The notes under the pieces: generated by a model
The model's input: the letters and a program-made list of their open reading frames with translations, nothing else
Databases searched by the model: none
Told to the model about the DNA's origin: nothing
Origin: JAVBMU01 sp031552185
GTDB lineage: Bacteria > Actinomycetota > Actinomycetes > Actinomycetales > Cellulomonadaceae
Assembly (NCBI GenBank): GCA_031552185.1
Contig: JAVBMU010000050.1
Coordinates: 1-44,347, forward strand
DNA length: 44,347 nucleotides
Reading direction: 5' to 3'
Program-made: the position numbers and the translations under genes
Part shown: positions 32,401 to 39,495 of the stretch, piece after piece
Layout of the letters: each line of letters opens with the position of its first letter
How positions within the stretch are numbered: the stretch's first letter is position 1

Positions 32401-33017
32401 AGTGCCCGCGCGGCCGCGGTGCCCGGCCCGCCGAAGTCGGCGTGAGTGTAGTCGATTCCGGTGTCGATGATCCCGATCCGCACGCCGCGGCCAGTGACGA
32501 GGGTGTCCGTCCAAGCCTTGGCGGCGCCGGTGAAGACATTGGAGCCCTTGTTGTCCGCGGTCCTCGGGTACAACCTGCTCACCTTGACGACCTCGTCCTT
32601 GGCGGCGAGGGCGCGGATCTTCGCGGCGTCGCCGGCGACGATCATGCCGGCGACGGCGTTGTGCGTGACGCCCTGCCGGTGCACGCGAGTGGATGTCCGG
32701 GCGTTGGCGGTGTCCGGCAGCACCTTGTCGGCAAGGACTGCCACGGCGTCGGCGTTGGCGTCGATCGCCGCAGCGGATTTCCCCGCCTCGGACAGGTCGA
32801 TGCTCGAGGGTGCGTCGAGTTGAACAAAGGCGGCGATCTCGCCGGTGGCGCCCCGCAGCGACTGGGCGATCCGCCCGTCGATCGAGGACAGATCGGGGGC
32901 CGGCACGGTCAGGCTCTTCGATTCGGGGGGCGGGGACGCCCCGGCGGGCAAGGCAGCGACGGCTGCGACCGCAAGTCCACTGACAGCGGCGAGCCACGGA
33001 CGGTGCTTCATCGACAC
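29427..33017 (-). CDS. Large secreted subtilisin-like (S8) serine protease
   Basis: This 1196-aa exported peptidase has a signal peptide (about 3-28), an inhibitor-I9-like propeptide (about 55-150) and an S8 catalytic domain. The catalytic triad is Asp185 (IGIIDTG), His262 (GHGSHVAGT) and Ser607 (SGTSMSAPH), with the oxyanion Asn380 (SAGNGG). A protease-associated (PA) insert lies at about 410-560. After residue 640 come fibronectin-III-like beta domains and a C-terminal region with no anchor. The length matches lactocepin-type extracellular subtilases without the wall-sorting signal. The GTG at 33017 is preceded by GGGGA at good spacing; ATG two codons later is an alternative. It is divergent from the crystallin-like secreted protein across a 435-bp gap. 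Confidence 0.92.
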   Translation of the reverse strand: MSMKHRPWLAAVSGLAVAAVAALPAGASPPPESKSLTVPAPDLSSIDGRIAQSLRGATGEIAAFVQLDAPSSIDLSEAGKSAAAIDANADAVAVLADKVLPDTANARTSTRVHRQGVTHNAVAGMIVAGDAAKIRALAAKDEVVKVSRLYPRTADNKGSNVFTGAAKAWTDTLVTGRGVRIGIIDTGIDYTHADFGGPGTAAARALAYGAKGQDPVKAGTYDATKFAGGYDFAGYNYNPALGIDPTPDPNPIDATNAQGGGHGSHVAGTTAGFGVLANGSTWRGGYRNLDTSDWKIGPGSAPHAQLYGLKVFGDLGGGTNLTLLALDWAADPNGDGDLSDHLDIVNMSLGSDNSPADDPENLFVDELASIGVLSVDSAGNGGDISDVGGSPGSSRAALTVANSVGNTVTLDALEVTAPSDLAKRYPGQNSQSYAGTADVTAPVAFVSDSFTGCSTFTAAQAATVKDKIAYLSWDDNDQTRACGSGARFNAAQAAGAVGVLLSSTRDYFEAGIAGNAGIPGAQMTGTTTTALLPAIKAGTLTVRLSKSFGNASFVSNPAIGDLLNSGSSRGVHGSLGIVKPDVAAPGTDIASVASGGGTNGWVMSGTSMSAPHVTGIAALVKQAHPRWTPAQIKAAVMNTATHDVVTDKTPTGLAYGPERVGSGRVDAAAATSEKTLAYATDDPAGVSVSFGVVPIAASPVTISKTVTLRNTALLRAATFSTSFVQSSKAGAAKVTVSPASVTVPRNGSATVTVTLTVDPATVERNIDPTQSALASPGVARDYVAEVSGRLVLTGDDNTELRVPVRAAPRLVADLTAKPVSFDFESLTAPLAIDGRATNAGGWVSQVAPFELKALSPAFDADFGEGASKSNLASADIRAVGFASTAPQLKAAGLNQANGWLGIAMAAEGEWAKVGTFMQPWVDIDVDGDGQYDLETVLTQYSDADDLAVAVTYTLRPWRVNGVLRAPGTVLATVAPNLNWGNVDTTIFDNNTLVLPIPLGSTGITAAHKPTFMVGTFSAYLGDADVVSTFTADPYNPDYWFSGAATATNGGQLVYPRPVAEGFTVNRSATAPKSGKLLVLSMHNAKPDSRWQVVDLSVKAPKAALSGTVNARCLAGKAVLAVNVKNDSPHPAKIELTTPYGAKAWNDVPAGGTVTMQFTTRAAAVPAGTVSATATVLVDGVEGSATWTAPFDAITCS

Positions 33018-33452
33018 TCATTTCCCCGGATGGACCGGTGTCACGAGGGGGCGGCTCAGTACGCCCCGGCATGCCAGGAGGCAATACCTAAGAAGCCACC
33101 GTAGCCAACAAGCACACCTCAAGCCATACTTCGCTTGTGTCTGACCAAGCCGACGTCACAGTTTTATACCTACAAGCTGGGCAAAGAGCCAAGAGCACGA
33201 AATTCCGTTGCGGGATCGTCACGATCCCCGCGCCCCGGAAAACCTGGAATCGGCGGAAAACGGACAAGACGCCCGTCTGTAGGTCGCGATGTCGCCGGGA
33301 GCGGCCAAAAATTCGATACGTCTTGAAACGTCGGGTCTGATCCTGGTTTCCTGTTCGAGGGGGCATGGGACTCGATCCCGAAGGGGAGCCTCCTACCGAG
33401 CGCCACGTCGTGGGGGTGCGTACCCGGGGCGTGGCCCAGCTTGAGGAGTGAC
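33018..33452. other. Divergent intergenic region upstream of protease and crystallin-like gene
   Basis: This region is less GC-rich than its flanks. It contains a 17-bp perfect palindrome (33212-33228) and probably the promoters of both secreted-protein genes. The leader next to the rightward gene is GC-rich and could fold, but it matches no riboswitch I recognise. No gene is seen. Confidence 0.6.
33212..33228. promoter_or_regulatory. 17-bp palindrome, candidate operator
   Basis: GGGATCGT-C-ACGATCCC is a perfect odd palindrome about midway between the two divergent secreted-protein genes. It could be an operator for a dimeric regulator acting on both, or a short hairpin. No regulator is assigned. 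Confidence 0.4.
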
Positions 33453-34166
33453 ATGAAACGACATACCTACGGTGTCCTGGCGTTGGCGACCGCGGTATTG
33501 ACCGTGGTCGCGGCGGGAGCCGCGCCGGCGCTCGCCACCGATGGCGCTACCGGGGCCGAGGGCCGGACCTGCACGGTCGAGGTCCAACCGCTCGCGCCCG
33601 GGCAGAATCCCGCAACCCTGCCGGAAGCTGAACCGGTCTGCTACGACAGCACCGCCGAGGCGCTGCAGTCGGTCACCGGTGTCCCGGTCTCCCAGGCAGA
33701 CGCGGACGGCGTGAGCCACGAGCGACTGGCGGCTCTGGTGGAGCGGCTCAACACCCGAGTGGCCGACCGCGGCGCCACCGCGACCCCTCGACTCACCCAC
33801 GAGGTCAAGGCGGGTGCGACGGGTGCGACGATCGACGCGGCGTCTCCGCTCGCTCTCGGCGACGACGCCGTGCTCGGCATCGGCTACTCCAAGACCTTCT
33901 ACCTGGGGAACACCATCGTGTTCTGGGGTAAGACGCCCTACGGCTGCCAGTACGGCGCCAGCTACGGTTTCCCCCGTCTGTCCGCATACTCCTGGGACAA
34001 CACGTTGAGTTCGATGGACACCTTCGCCTGGTGCTGGTCGACGCTGTACGACGACATCACCTACAAGGGCACCCGGATCAACTGCACGAAACAGTGCTAT
34101 CAGCTCGGCATCCTCGACAATCGGGTCTCGTCGGTGGTGTTCCGGCCCACCGGGACCCTCGGCTGA
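33453..34166 (+). CDS. Secreted protein with beta-gamma-crystallin-like domain
   Basis: This 237-aa exported protein has a signal peptide (1-29), an N-terminal helical domain (about 38-105) bounded by Cys40 and Cys63, and a C-terminal beta-rich domain (about 140-232). The latter carries two copies of the calcium-binding crystallin motif (N/D)(N/D)xxSS: DNTLSS at 182-187 and DNRVSS at 222-227. It has six cysteines in total. The pattern also resembles peptidase-inhibitor family I36, which shares this fold. The ATG follows GAGGAG by 5 nt. Its N-terminal domain is repeated in the gene at 34402. The role is unknown; a calcium-dependent surface or inhibitor function is plausible, and a subtilase is encoded divergently. 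Confidence 0.72.
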   Translation: MKRHTYGVLALATAVLTVVAAGAAPALATDGATGAEGRTCTVEVQPLAPGQNPATLPEAEPVCYDSTAEALQSVTGVPVSQADADGVSHERLAALVERLNTRVADRGATATPRLTHEVKAGATGATIDAASPLALGDDAVLGIGYSKTFYLGNTIVFWGKTPYGCQYGASYGFPRLSAYSWDNTLSSMDTFAWCWSTLYDDITYKGTRINCTKQCYQLGILDNRVSSVVFRPTGTLG

Positions 34167-34173
34167 GGTGGTC

Positions 34174-34206
34174 GCACGGCCGGATGCCTGGGGCGTCCGG
34201 CCGTGC
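34174..34206 (+). terminator. Terminator hairpin after the crystallin-like gene
   Basis: A 15-bp stem (34174-34188 with 34192-34206) with one G-U pair and a 3-nt loop starts 7 nt after the stop codon. Confidence 0.65.
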
Positions 34207-34266
34207 GGCACGACGTCGGCGTCCGCGGGACGCAGACCGCCGGTTTTGTCCTGGACGGGCGACTGA

Positions 34267-34282
34267 GGTGAATCACATCACC
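34267..34282 (+). promoter_or_regulatory. Crp/GlxR-like binding site
   Basis: GGTGA-ATCACA-TCACC matches the Crp/GlxR consensus TGTGA-N6-TCACA at all core positions (GTGA-N6-TCAC) and differs only at the outer bases. It lies directly upstream of TTGACC (34285-34290), a possible -35, and about 120 nt before the next gene. The window encodes such a regulator at 18080-18754. Confidence 0.5.
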
Positions 34283-34401
34283 TCTTGACCAATTTCCACT
34301 ATTTGTTGTTGACTCCCTTATGGGACAAGAGGGCGCTGCCGCCGGTGGCGCGGGACGTGCGAAGCGACCGCCGGGCAGGCGGCCGAGCGAGGGGGTACCT
34401 C

Positions 34402-34776
34402 ATGCGGATCAGTCGAAGCCGGGTGTTAGCCATCGGGCTGGCCATCGGTGCCCTCGGCGGAACCAGCGGATTCACGGCCCTCGGCCAGGTTTCGGCTGGG
34501 GCGGACGAGGCCGGCGACCGGCCCGCCGCCGACGCGCCGAATCGATCATGCTCCGCCATCTCCGCGCCGGTGGAAGCCGGGTCGCGGCCCACCGCCACGG
34601 ACCCGGCGATGCGCTGTTTCGACTCGCTCGGAGCCGCCCTGAGTTCGGGTTACGGCGTCGATCTGCGTTCCGTCGGGGTGGATGAGATGAACCGCTCCGA
34701 ACTCAGCGCGGTCATCGACGCACTGAACCGTCGGGCTGCCGCGAACGCGACAATGCCCCGCGCCGCCGGCCCGTAA
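34402..34776 (+). CDS. Secreted paralogue lacking the crystallin domain
   Basis: This 124-aa exported protein has a signal peptide (1-33). Its mature part resembles residues 40-105 of the preceding secreted protein: a Cys, about 22 residues, then C-(F/Y)-D-S-x-x-x-AL, a Gly-Val step and a final helix ending in ALNRRAA versus RLNTRVA. The beta-gamma-crystallin-like part is absent. The ATG follows AGGGGG by 8 nt. It is probably a tandem duplicate with domain loss, or the ancestral stand-alone form. The function is unknown. Confidence 0.65.
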   Translation: MRISRSRVLAIGLAIGALGGTSGFTALGQVSAGADEAGDRPAADAPNRSCSAISAPVEAGSRPTATDPAMRCFDSLGAALSSGYGVDLRSVGVDEMNRSELSAVIDALNRRAAANATMPRAAGP

Positions 34777-34823
34777 CGGCTCGGTCGCGCGCGGACCGGC
34801 GCGATCCCGCGCAGCCGGGATGG

Positions 34824-34829
34824 AAGAAT
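34824..34829 (+). promoter_or_regulatory. -10-like box (AAGAAT) of the FAD/Fe-S dehydrogenase gene
   Basis: AAGAAT ends 6 nt before the GTG at 34836. It departs from TAnnnT at the first base, so this is weaker than the other examples. Confidence 0.3.
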
Positions 34830-34835
34830 TGTCGT

Positions 34836-37800
34836 GTGCCGACGACTCCGCCCGAGACACCCCGGCCCCGTCCGACCGACCGCATCGGCTCTGACCTCGG
34901 CTCGACCGCGGCTCGCGCCGAGGCGCAACGCGAAGCCGAGCGGACGGCCGAGGTCGCCCGCGAGGCCCTCGCCGAGGCCTTGCGCACCGTGACGCGCGGC
35001 ACGGTCGAGACCGCGCCTCGACGTCGGGCCGAATACTCCACCGATGCCTCGAACTATCGAGTCGTCCCCGATGTGGTCGCCTATCCGGCCGACCCCGAGG
35101 ACGCCCTCGGCGCGCTCGCGATCGCCCGCGAACTCGGGGTGCCCGTCACAGCCCGCGGCGGCGGCACCTCCGTCGCGGGCAACGCCGTCGGGACCGGAAT
35201 CGTGCTGGACTTCTCCCGCCATGCCAGGCGCGTCCTGGCTCTCGACGGGACGGCCCGGACTGCGCGGGTGGAGCCCGGCGTCGTGCTCTCCGATCTGCAG
35301 GCAGCGGCTGCGGGCGACGGGTTGCGGTTCGGACCGGACCCCTCCACCCAGGACCGCGCGACGCTCGGCGGCATGATCGGCAACAATGCGTGCGGACCGC
35401 ATGCCGTGGCGTACGGGCGGACGGCCGACAACGTCGTCGAACTCGACGTCGTCGACGGTACGGGCCGGCGGTTGACCGCCGGCGCCGGCGATCCGACCTT
35501 CGCGGCCGTGCCTGGCCTGGCCGACCTCGTCCGGGACAATCTCGCGCTGATCCGGACCCAATTCGGCCGGTTCGGCCGGCAGGTCTCGGGGTATTCGCTC
35601 GAGCACCTGCTGCCGGAGAACGGCTCCGATCTGGCCAAGGCGTTGGTCGGCAGCGAGGGAACGCTGGTCACGGTGCTCGGTGCGACCGTGAAGCTCGTCC
35701 CGGTGCCCAGCGCGCCGACGCTGGTGGTGCTCGGCTACCCGGACATGTTCGTGGCCGCCGACGATGTGCCGGCTCTGCTCGCGGCGTCGCCGCTCGCGAT
35801 CGAGGGTCTGGACGCCCGCCTGGTCGACGTCGTCCGGCGGGCGAAGGGGGCCGGCGCGGTGCCGGACCTGCCGCCCGGTGGCGGCTGGCTGATGGTCGAG
35901 GTATCGGGCGAGACGGCGGCCGGGGCGCTCGAGCGGGCGGAGCGGATCGTGGCGTTGTCCGCCGCGAACTCGTCGAGCATCCTGCCGGCCGGGCCGCAGG
36001 CCCGGACGATGTGGAAGATCCGGGCCGACGGCGCCGGGCTCGCCGGCCGCACCGCGACCGGGGGCCAGGCCTGGCCGGGTTGGGAGGACTCCGCGGTGCC
36101 GCCGGCCGAATTGGGCTCCTACCTGCGCGAACTCGACGCGCTGATGACCCGCCACGGCGTCGACGGGCTGCCGTACGGGCACTTCGGCGACGGCTGCGTG
36201 CACCTGCGGATCGACTTCCCCCTCGCCGCCGGCGGCGCCGCGCTGCGGTCCTTCATGACCGAGGCCGCCCATCTCGTGGCCGCTCATCATGGTTCGCTCA
36301 GCGGCGAGCACGGCGACGGCCGGGCGCGCTCCGAACTGCTCACCGCGATGTACTCGCCGAACGCGATTGCCCTGATGGAGGCGTTCAAGGCGCTGTTCGA
36401 CCCGGCGGACATGCTGAACCCGGGCGTCCTCGTCCGGCCTCGGCCGCTCGACGCCGACCTGCGCCGGCCCGCGGCTCTGCCCGTCCCGGCCGGTGCGCTC
36501 GCGTCCTCCGGGCGGATCGCCCGCCGGACGGGCTACAGCGGGTTCGCATTCCGGGAGGACGACGGCGACCTCACGAAGGCCGTGCACCGCTGCGTCGGCG
36601 TGGGCAAGTGCCGGGCCGACAGCTCCGACGGCTTCATGTGTCCGTCCTACCGCGCGACGCGCGATGAGAAGGACGTCACCCGGGGCCGGGCGCGGGTGCT
36701 GCAGGAGGCGGTGATCGGATCGCTGATCGAGGGGCCGGCCGCGGCCGAGGTCCGCGAGTCGCTCGACCTGTGCCTCGCCTGCAAGGCGTGCTCCAGCGAG
36801 TGCCCGGCCGGCGTGGACATGGCCCGCTACAAGTCGGAGGTACTGCACCGCACCTACCGGGGCCGGGTCCGGCCGGCGGACCACTATGTGCTCGGCCTGC
36901 TGCCCCGGTGGACCCGCCTGGCGAGCCGGATGCCGCGCCTGGTCAACGGTTTGCTCCGAGTGCGCCCCCTGGCGCGGCTCGTCTTCGCGATCGGCGGGAT
37001 GGACCGACGCCGGTCCCTGCCGCGGTTCGCCCCGGTTCCGTTCCACACCTGGTGGCGGCGCGGTGGTGCGAGTCACGGCGTGCCCGGGCTCGCCGTCGGC
37101 CAGGAACCGGGCCGGCCGGCGCCGTCCGCCGGCCGGTCGGTCGTCCTGTGGACGGACTCCTTCTCCGACGCCTTGGCGCCCGAGGTGCCGCAGGCGGCCG
37201 TCCGCGTGCTGGCCGGCGCGGGGTACGACGTCGTCGTCCCGCCCCAGTCCGCCTGCTGCGGCCTGACCTGGATCACCACCGGGCAGCTCGACGGCGCCCG
37301 CCGACAGCTCGAGCATCTGCTCGGGGTGCTCGGCCCGTTCGCGGTCAACGGGGTTCCGATCGTCGGGCTGGAGCCCTCCTGCACCGCCGTGTTGCGCTCG
37401 GACCTGGTGGACCTCTTCCCGGACGACCCCCGGGCGCACGCCGTCGCCGCCGCGACCCGGACCGTGGCCGAGCTGCTCACCGACCCCGACACCGCGCCCG
37501 ACCCGGGCTCCGGGTGGTCCATGCCCGACCTGAGCGACGTCACCGCCGTGGTCCAGCCGCATTGCCACCATCACTCCGTGATGGGCTTCGGCGCGGACGA
37601 AAAGCTCCTGCGGGACGCCGGCGCCCGCGTCGAGGTGCTCGGCGGTTGCTGCGGGCTGGCCGGCAACTTCGGCATGGTCAAGGGGCACTACGACGTGTCG
37701 GTCGCCGTCGCCGAGAATGCCCTGCTGCCCGCGCTGCGCGAGGCCGCCGAAGGCGACCTGTTGATCGCGGACGGATTCTCCTGCCGCACGCAGGCTCAGG

Positions 37801-37889
37801 ACCTCGCGGGCGTGTCCGGGCGCGCCCTGGTCGAGGTTATCGCCGAGCGAATGGACGGCGGCGGGTCGTCGGTGCCGCCGAGCGCGTAG
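34836..37889 (+). CDS. Fused FAD-linked oxidase and Fe-S oxidoreductase (YdiJ-like)
   Basis: This 1017-aa flavo-iron-sulfur dehydrogenase oxidises a D-2-hydroxyacid and passes electrons through Fe-S clusters. The N-terminal part is a PCMH FAD-binding domain (about 75-260) with ARGGGTSVAGNAVG. The FAD-linked oxidase C domain follows with GHFGDGCVHLRI and SGEHGDGRAR. The middle holds cluster ligands CVGVGKC with CPSY, and CLACKACSSECPAG. The C-terminal half has two CCG-type domains (SACCGLTW, GGCCGLAGNFG). Length and order match E. coli YdiJ (1018 aa), a D-2-hydroxyglutarate dehydrogenase; D-lactate or glycolate are alternatives. The start is GTG. Confidence 0.88.
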   Translation: MPTTPPETPRPRPTDRIGSDLGSTAARAEAQREAERTAEVAREALAEALRTVTRGTVETAPRRRAEYSTDASNYRVVPDVVAYPADPEDALGALAIARELGVPVTARGGGTSVAGNAVGTGIVLDFSRHARRVLALDGTARTARVEPGVVLSDLQAAAAGDGLRFGPDPSTQDRATLGGMIGNNACGPHAVAYGRTADNVVELDVVDGTGRRLTAGAGDPTFAAVPGLADLVRDNLALIRTQFGRFGRQVSGYSLEHLLPENGSDLAKALVGSEGTLVTVLGATVKLVPVPSAPTLVVLGYPDMFVAADDVPALLAASPLAIEGLDARLVDVVRRAKGAGAVPDLPPGGGWLMVEVSGETAAGALERAERIVALSAANSSSILPAGPQARTMWKIRADGAGLAGRTATGGQAWPGWEDSAVPPAELGSYLRELDALMTRHGVDGLPYGHFGDGCVHLRIDFPLAAGGAALRSFMTEAAHLVAAHHGSLSGEHGDGRARSELLTAMYSPNAIALMEAFKALFDPADMLNPGVLVRPRPLDADLRRPAALPVPAGALASSGRIARRTGYSGFAFREDDGDLTKAVHRCVGVGKCRADSSDGFMCPSYRATRDEKDVTRGRARVLQEAVIGSLIEGPAAAEVRESLDLCLACKACSSECPAGVDMARYKSEVLHRTYRGRVRPADHYVLGLLPRWTRLASRMPRLVNGLLRVRPLARLVFAIGGMDRRRSLPRFAPVPFHTWWRRGGASHGVPGLAVGQEPGRPAPSAGRSVVLWTDSFSDALAPEVPQAAVRVLAGAGYDVVVPPQSACCGLTWITTGQLDGARRQLEHLLGVLGPFAVNGVPIVGLEPSCTAVLRSDLVDLFPDDPRAHAVAAATRTVAELLTDPDTAPDPGSGWSMPDLSDVTAVVQPHCHHHSVMGFGADEKLLRDAGARVEVLGGCCGLAGNFGMVKGHYDVSVAVAENALLPALREAAEGDLLIADGFSCRTQAQDLAGVSGRALVEVIAERMDGGGSSVPPSA

Positions 37890-37960
37890 CCGACGGCCGC
37901 GGGGTGGGTGCGCCGACCTCGCTTTCCGGTGCGGAGCTGGGCGCCGGCGACTCCCGACGG

Positions 37961-37966
37961 CAGGAT
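37961..37966 (+). promoter_or_regulatory. -10-like box (CAGGAT) of the nitroreductase gene
   Basis: CAGGAT ends 6 nt before the ATG at 37973. It differs from TAGGAT at one base and also contains AGGA. Confidence 0.35.
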
Positions 37967-37972
37967 GGCCGC

Positions 37973-38656
37973 ATGGAGTTCGTCGACGTCGTCCGCCGCC
38001 GGCACATGGTCCGGCATTTCACCGCCGAGCCCGTCGATCCGCTGGCCGTCGATCGGCTCCTCGCGCTCGCGGTCCGGGCGCCGAACGCCGGGTTCGCGCA
38101 AGGCTGGGCCTTCCTCGTCCTCGACCGGCCGGCCGATCTGGATCGGTTCTGGTTCGTGGCGGCGCCCGGTGCGGCGCGGCGGCAGGCGGCCTGGCTGGCC
38201 GGGATGCGCACCGCGCCGACGCTCGTCGTCGTCCTCACGTCCGCCGAGACCTACCTGGCTCGCTACCGCGAGGAGGACAAGAGCGGGGGCCGCGCGGGCC
38301 GAGCGGCGCGCGCGGGGGCCGTGGCCGGATCGGCGGGGGCCGTGGCCGGGTCGCCTTGGTCCGTGCCGTATTGGCACGTCGACGCCGGGATGGCCGCCCT
38401 GCTGATGCTCCTGGGCGCGGTCGAGGAGGGGCTCGGGGCGTGCTTCTTCGGGGTCCCGCCGGAGCGGGTCGCCGCGGTGCGGGCCGCCTTTGCGATCCCC
38501 GACGACCATGAGCCGACCGGCGTCGTCGCGCTGGGCACGCCCGATCCCGCCTACGGCGCCGGCGGCTCACCGACCCGGCGCCCCCGGCGGCCGCTGAGCG
38601 ACGTGGTCCACCGTGGATCGTGGCAGGGCGAGCGCGGACCGACCGCGATTGAGTGA
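37973..38656 (+). CDS. Nitroreductase family protein (FMN)
   Basis: This 227-aa flavoprotein starts MEFVDVVRRRHMVRHF, the usual FMN-phosphate-binding R-R-x-x-R-x-F pattern. APNAGFAQGW and the late GLGACFFGVPPE complete the fold. A short Ala/Gly/Arg-rich insertion interrupts the middle (about residues 104-122). It may act as a dimeric NAD(P)H or F420H2 oxidoreductase. It faces the F420 genes cofC and cofD. FbiB, the F420 ligase, carries a related C-terminal domain, but the ligase domain is absent here. Confidence 0.85.
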   Translation: MEFVDVVRRRHMVRHFTAEPVDPLAVDRLLALAVRAPNAGFAQGWAFLVLDRPADLDRFWFVAAPGAARRQAAWLAGMRTAPTLVVVLTSAETYLARYREEDKSGGRAGRAARAGAVAGSAGAVAGSPWSVPYWHVDAGMAALLMLLGAVEEGLGACFFGVPPERVAAVRAAFAIPDDHEPTGVVALGTPDPAYGAGGSPTRRPRRPLSDVVHRGSWQGERGPTAIE

Positions 38657-38673
38657 GCGGGCCCGCGGGTCGC

Positions 38674-38696
38674 GTGCCAAGAGCGCGACTTGGCGC
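38674..38696. terminator. Short hairpin between convergent genes
   Basis: GTGCCAAG (38674-38681) pairs with CTTGGCGC (38689-38696) with one G-U pair across a 7-nt loop. It separates nitroreductase (plus) and cofC (minus). Confidence 0.35.
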
Positions 38697-38748
38697 CGGC
38701 TGAGCGTTCCGGGACACCGGCGGGCGCGTGAGTGCGACGACGAGCGGC

Positions 38749-39495
38749 TCATCCGGGGGTACGGCCCGCGAGCGCGGCCAGGCCCGGTACGGCGCGGGCG
38801 AGGTCGCCGCGCAGCTCGGCGGGCAGCGCCCGCCAATCAGCCACGGTATCCAAGTCGACCGCCGTCCCCGGCCGGCGGACGACCGTCGCTCGGACGCCCA
38901 GCCGGTCCGCTTCGGCCAGGTGTGCGGCCAGGCTGTCCGGCCCGAACCGGAACCGGAGCGGCAGCGCGAGGTCGCACGCAAGCAGGTTCGAGCCGCGCCC
39001 GGCCCGGTCGGTCGCGACGGCGATCGGCTGCGCCGCGGCGAGGACCGCGTCGACGTCGGACGCCGTGAGCGCGGGCAGGTCGGCGTGGGCGATCAGCAGA
39101 GCCGGGCGGCGCGATCGCCCGCCTTCCGCCGCCCGCGCGGCCGCCGGCCCGGCCGTCCGCGCGGCCGCCGCCGCCTCGTCCCGCACCGCCGCCCGCGCCG
39201 CGTCGAGCGCGGCGTTCAGCCCGACGACGTGGTCCGGCTGGGCGAGGATCCGCACGCGACCGCCCGGACCGGCGTCGGGCCCCAGGATGGCCGCGGCGAA
39301 GGCGGGGTCGGTGGTGACGACGACGATTCGCCCCACGGCCGCGGACGCCGCCAGCGTCCGCACCACCCGGGTGGCGAGCACGGCGATCAGGCGGGACCGG
39401 ACGCCGGCCGGCAGGGCGGCGGCCAGCCGGGACTTGCCGGCGACGCCGTCGCGCACCGGGACGACGGCGACGACGTCAGGCCGATCGGTCAGCAC
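38749..39495 (-). CDS. cofC: Phosphoenolpyruvate/2-phospholactate guanylyltransferase (F420 biosynthesis)
   Basis: This 248-aa nucleotidyltransferase, called FbiD in mycobacteria, activates phosphoenolpyruvate (or 2-phospho-L-lactate) with GTP to begin F420 side-chain synthesis. It shows VPVRDGVAGKSRLA for nucleotide binding, HADLPALT for metal/nucleotide binding and the family motif GSNLLACD. An Ala/Arg-rich insertion near residues 108-128 is specific to this sequence. The GTG start overlaps the cofD stop by 7 nt, so the two F420 enzymes are translationally coupled. Confidence 0.9.
   Translation of the reverse strand: MLTDRPDVVAVVPVRDGVAGKSRLAAALPAGVRSRLIAVLATRVVRTLAASAAVGRIVVVTTDPAFAAAILGPDAGPGGRVRILAQPDHVVGLNAALDAARAAVRDEAAAAARTAGPAAARAAEGGRSRRPALLIAHADLPALTASDVDAVLAAAQPIAVATDRAGRGSNLLACDLALPLRFRFGPDSLAAHLAEADRLGVRATVVRRPGTAVDLDTVADWRALPAELRGDLARAVPGLAALAGRTPG

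Noticed and set aside
27621..33104. Very long plus-strand open frame (about 1827 codons) across the sigma-partner and protease genes
   Set aside because: It is antisense to the S8 protease, whose signal peptide, triad and PA insert are clear. The frame is open only because of extreme GC skew at third positions, and its product is Arg/Gly-rich without domains.
33340..33452. Riboswitch in the leader of the crystallin-like gene
   Set aside because: The leader is GC-rich and foldable, but I could not match the conserved positions of ydaO, cobalamin, TPP, SAM or glycine riboswitches.
34650..37688. Minus-strand open frame of about 1000 codons opposite the FAD/Fe-S dehydrogenase
   Set aside because: It mirrors a well-conserved flavo-Fe-S enzyme on the other strand; the product is His/Arg/Gly-rich low complexity.
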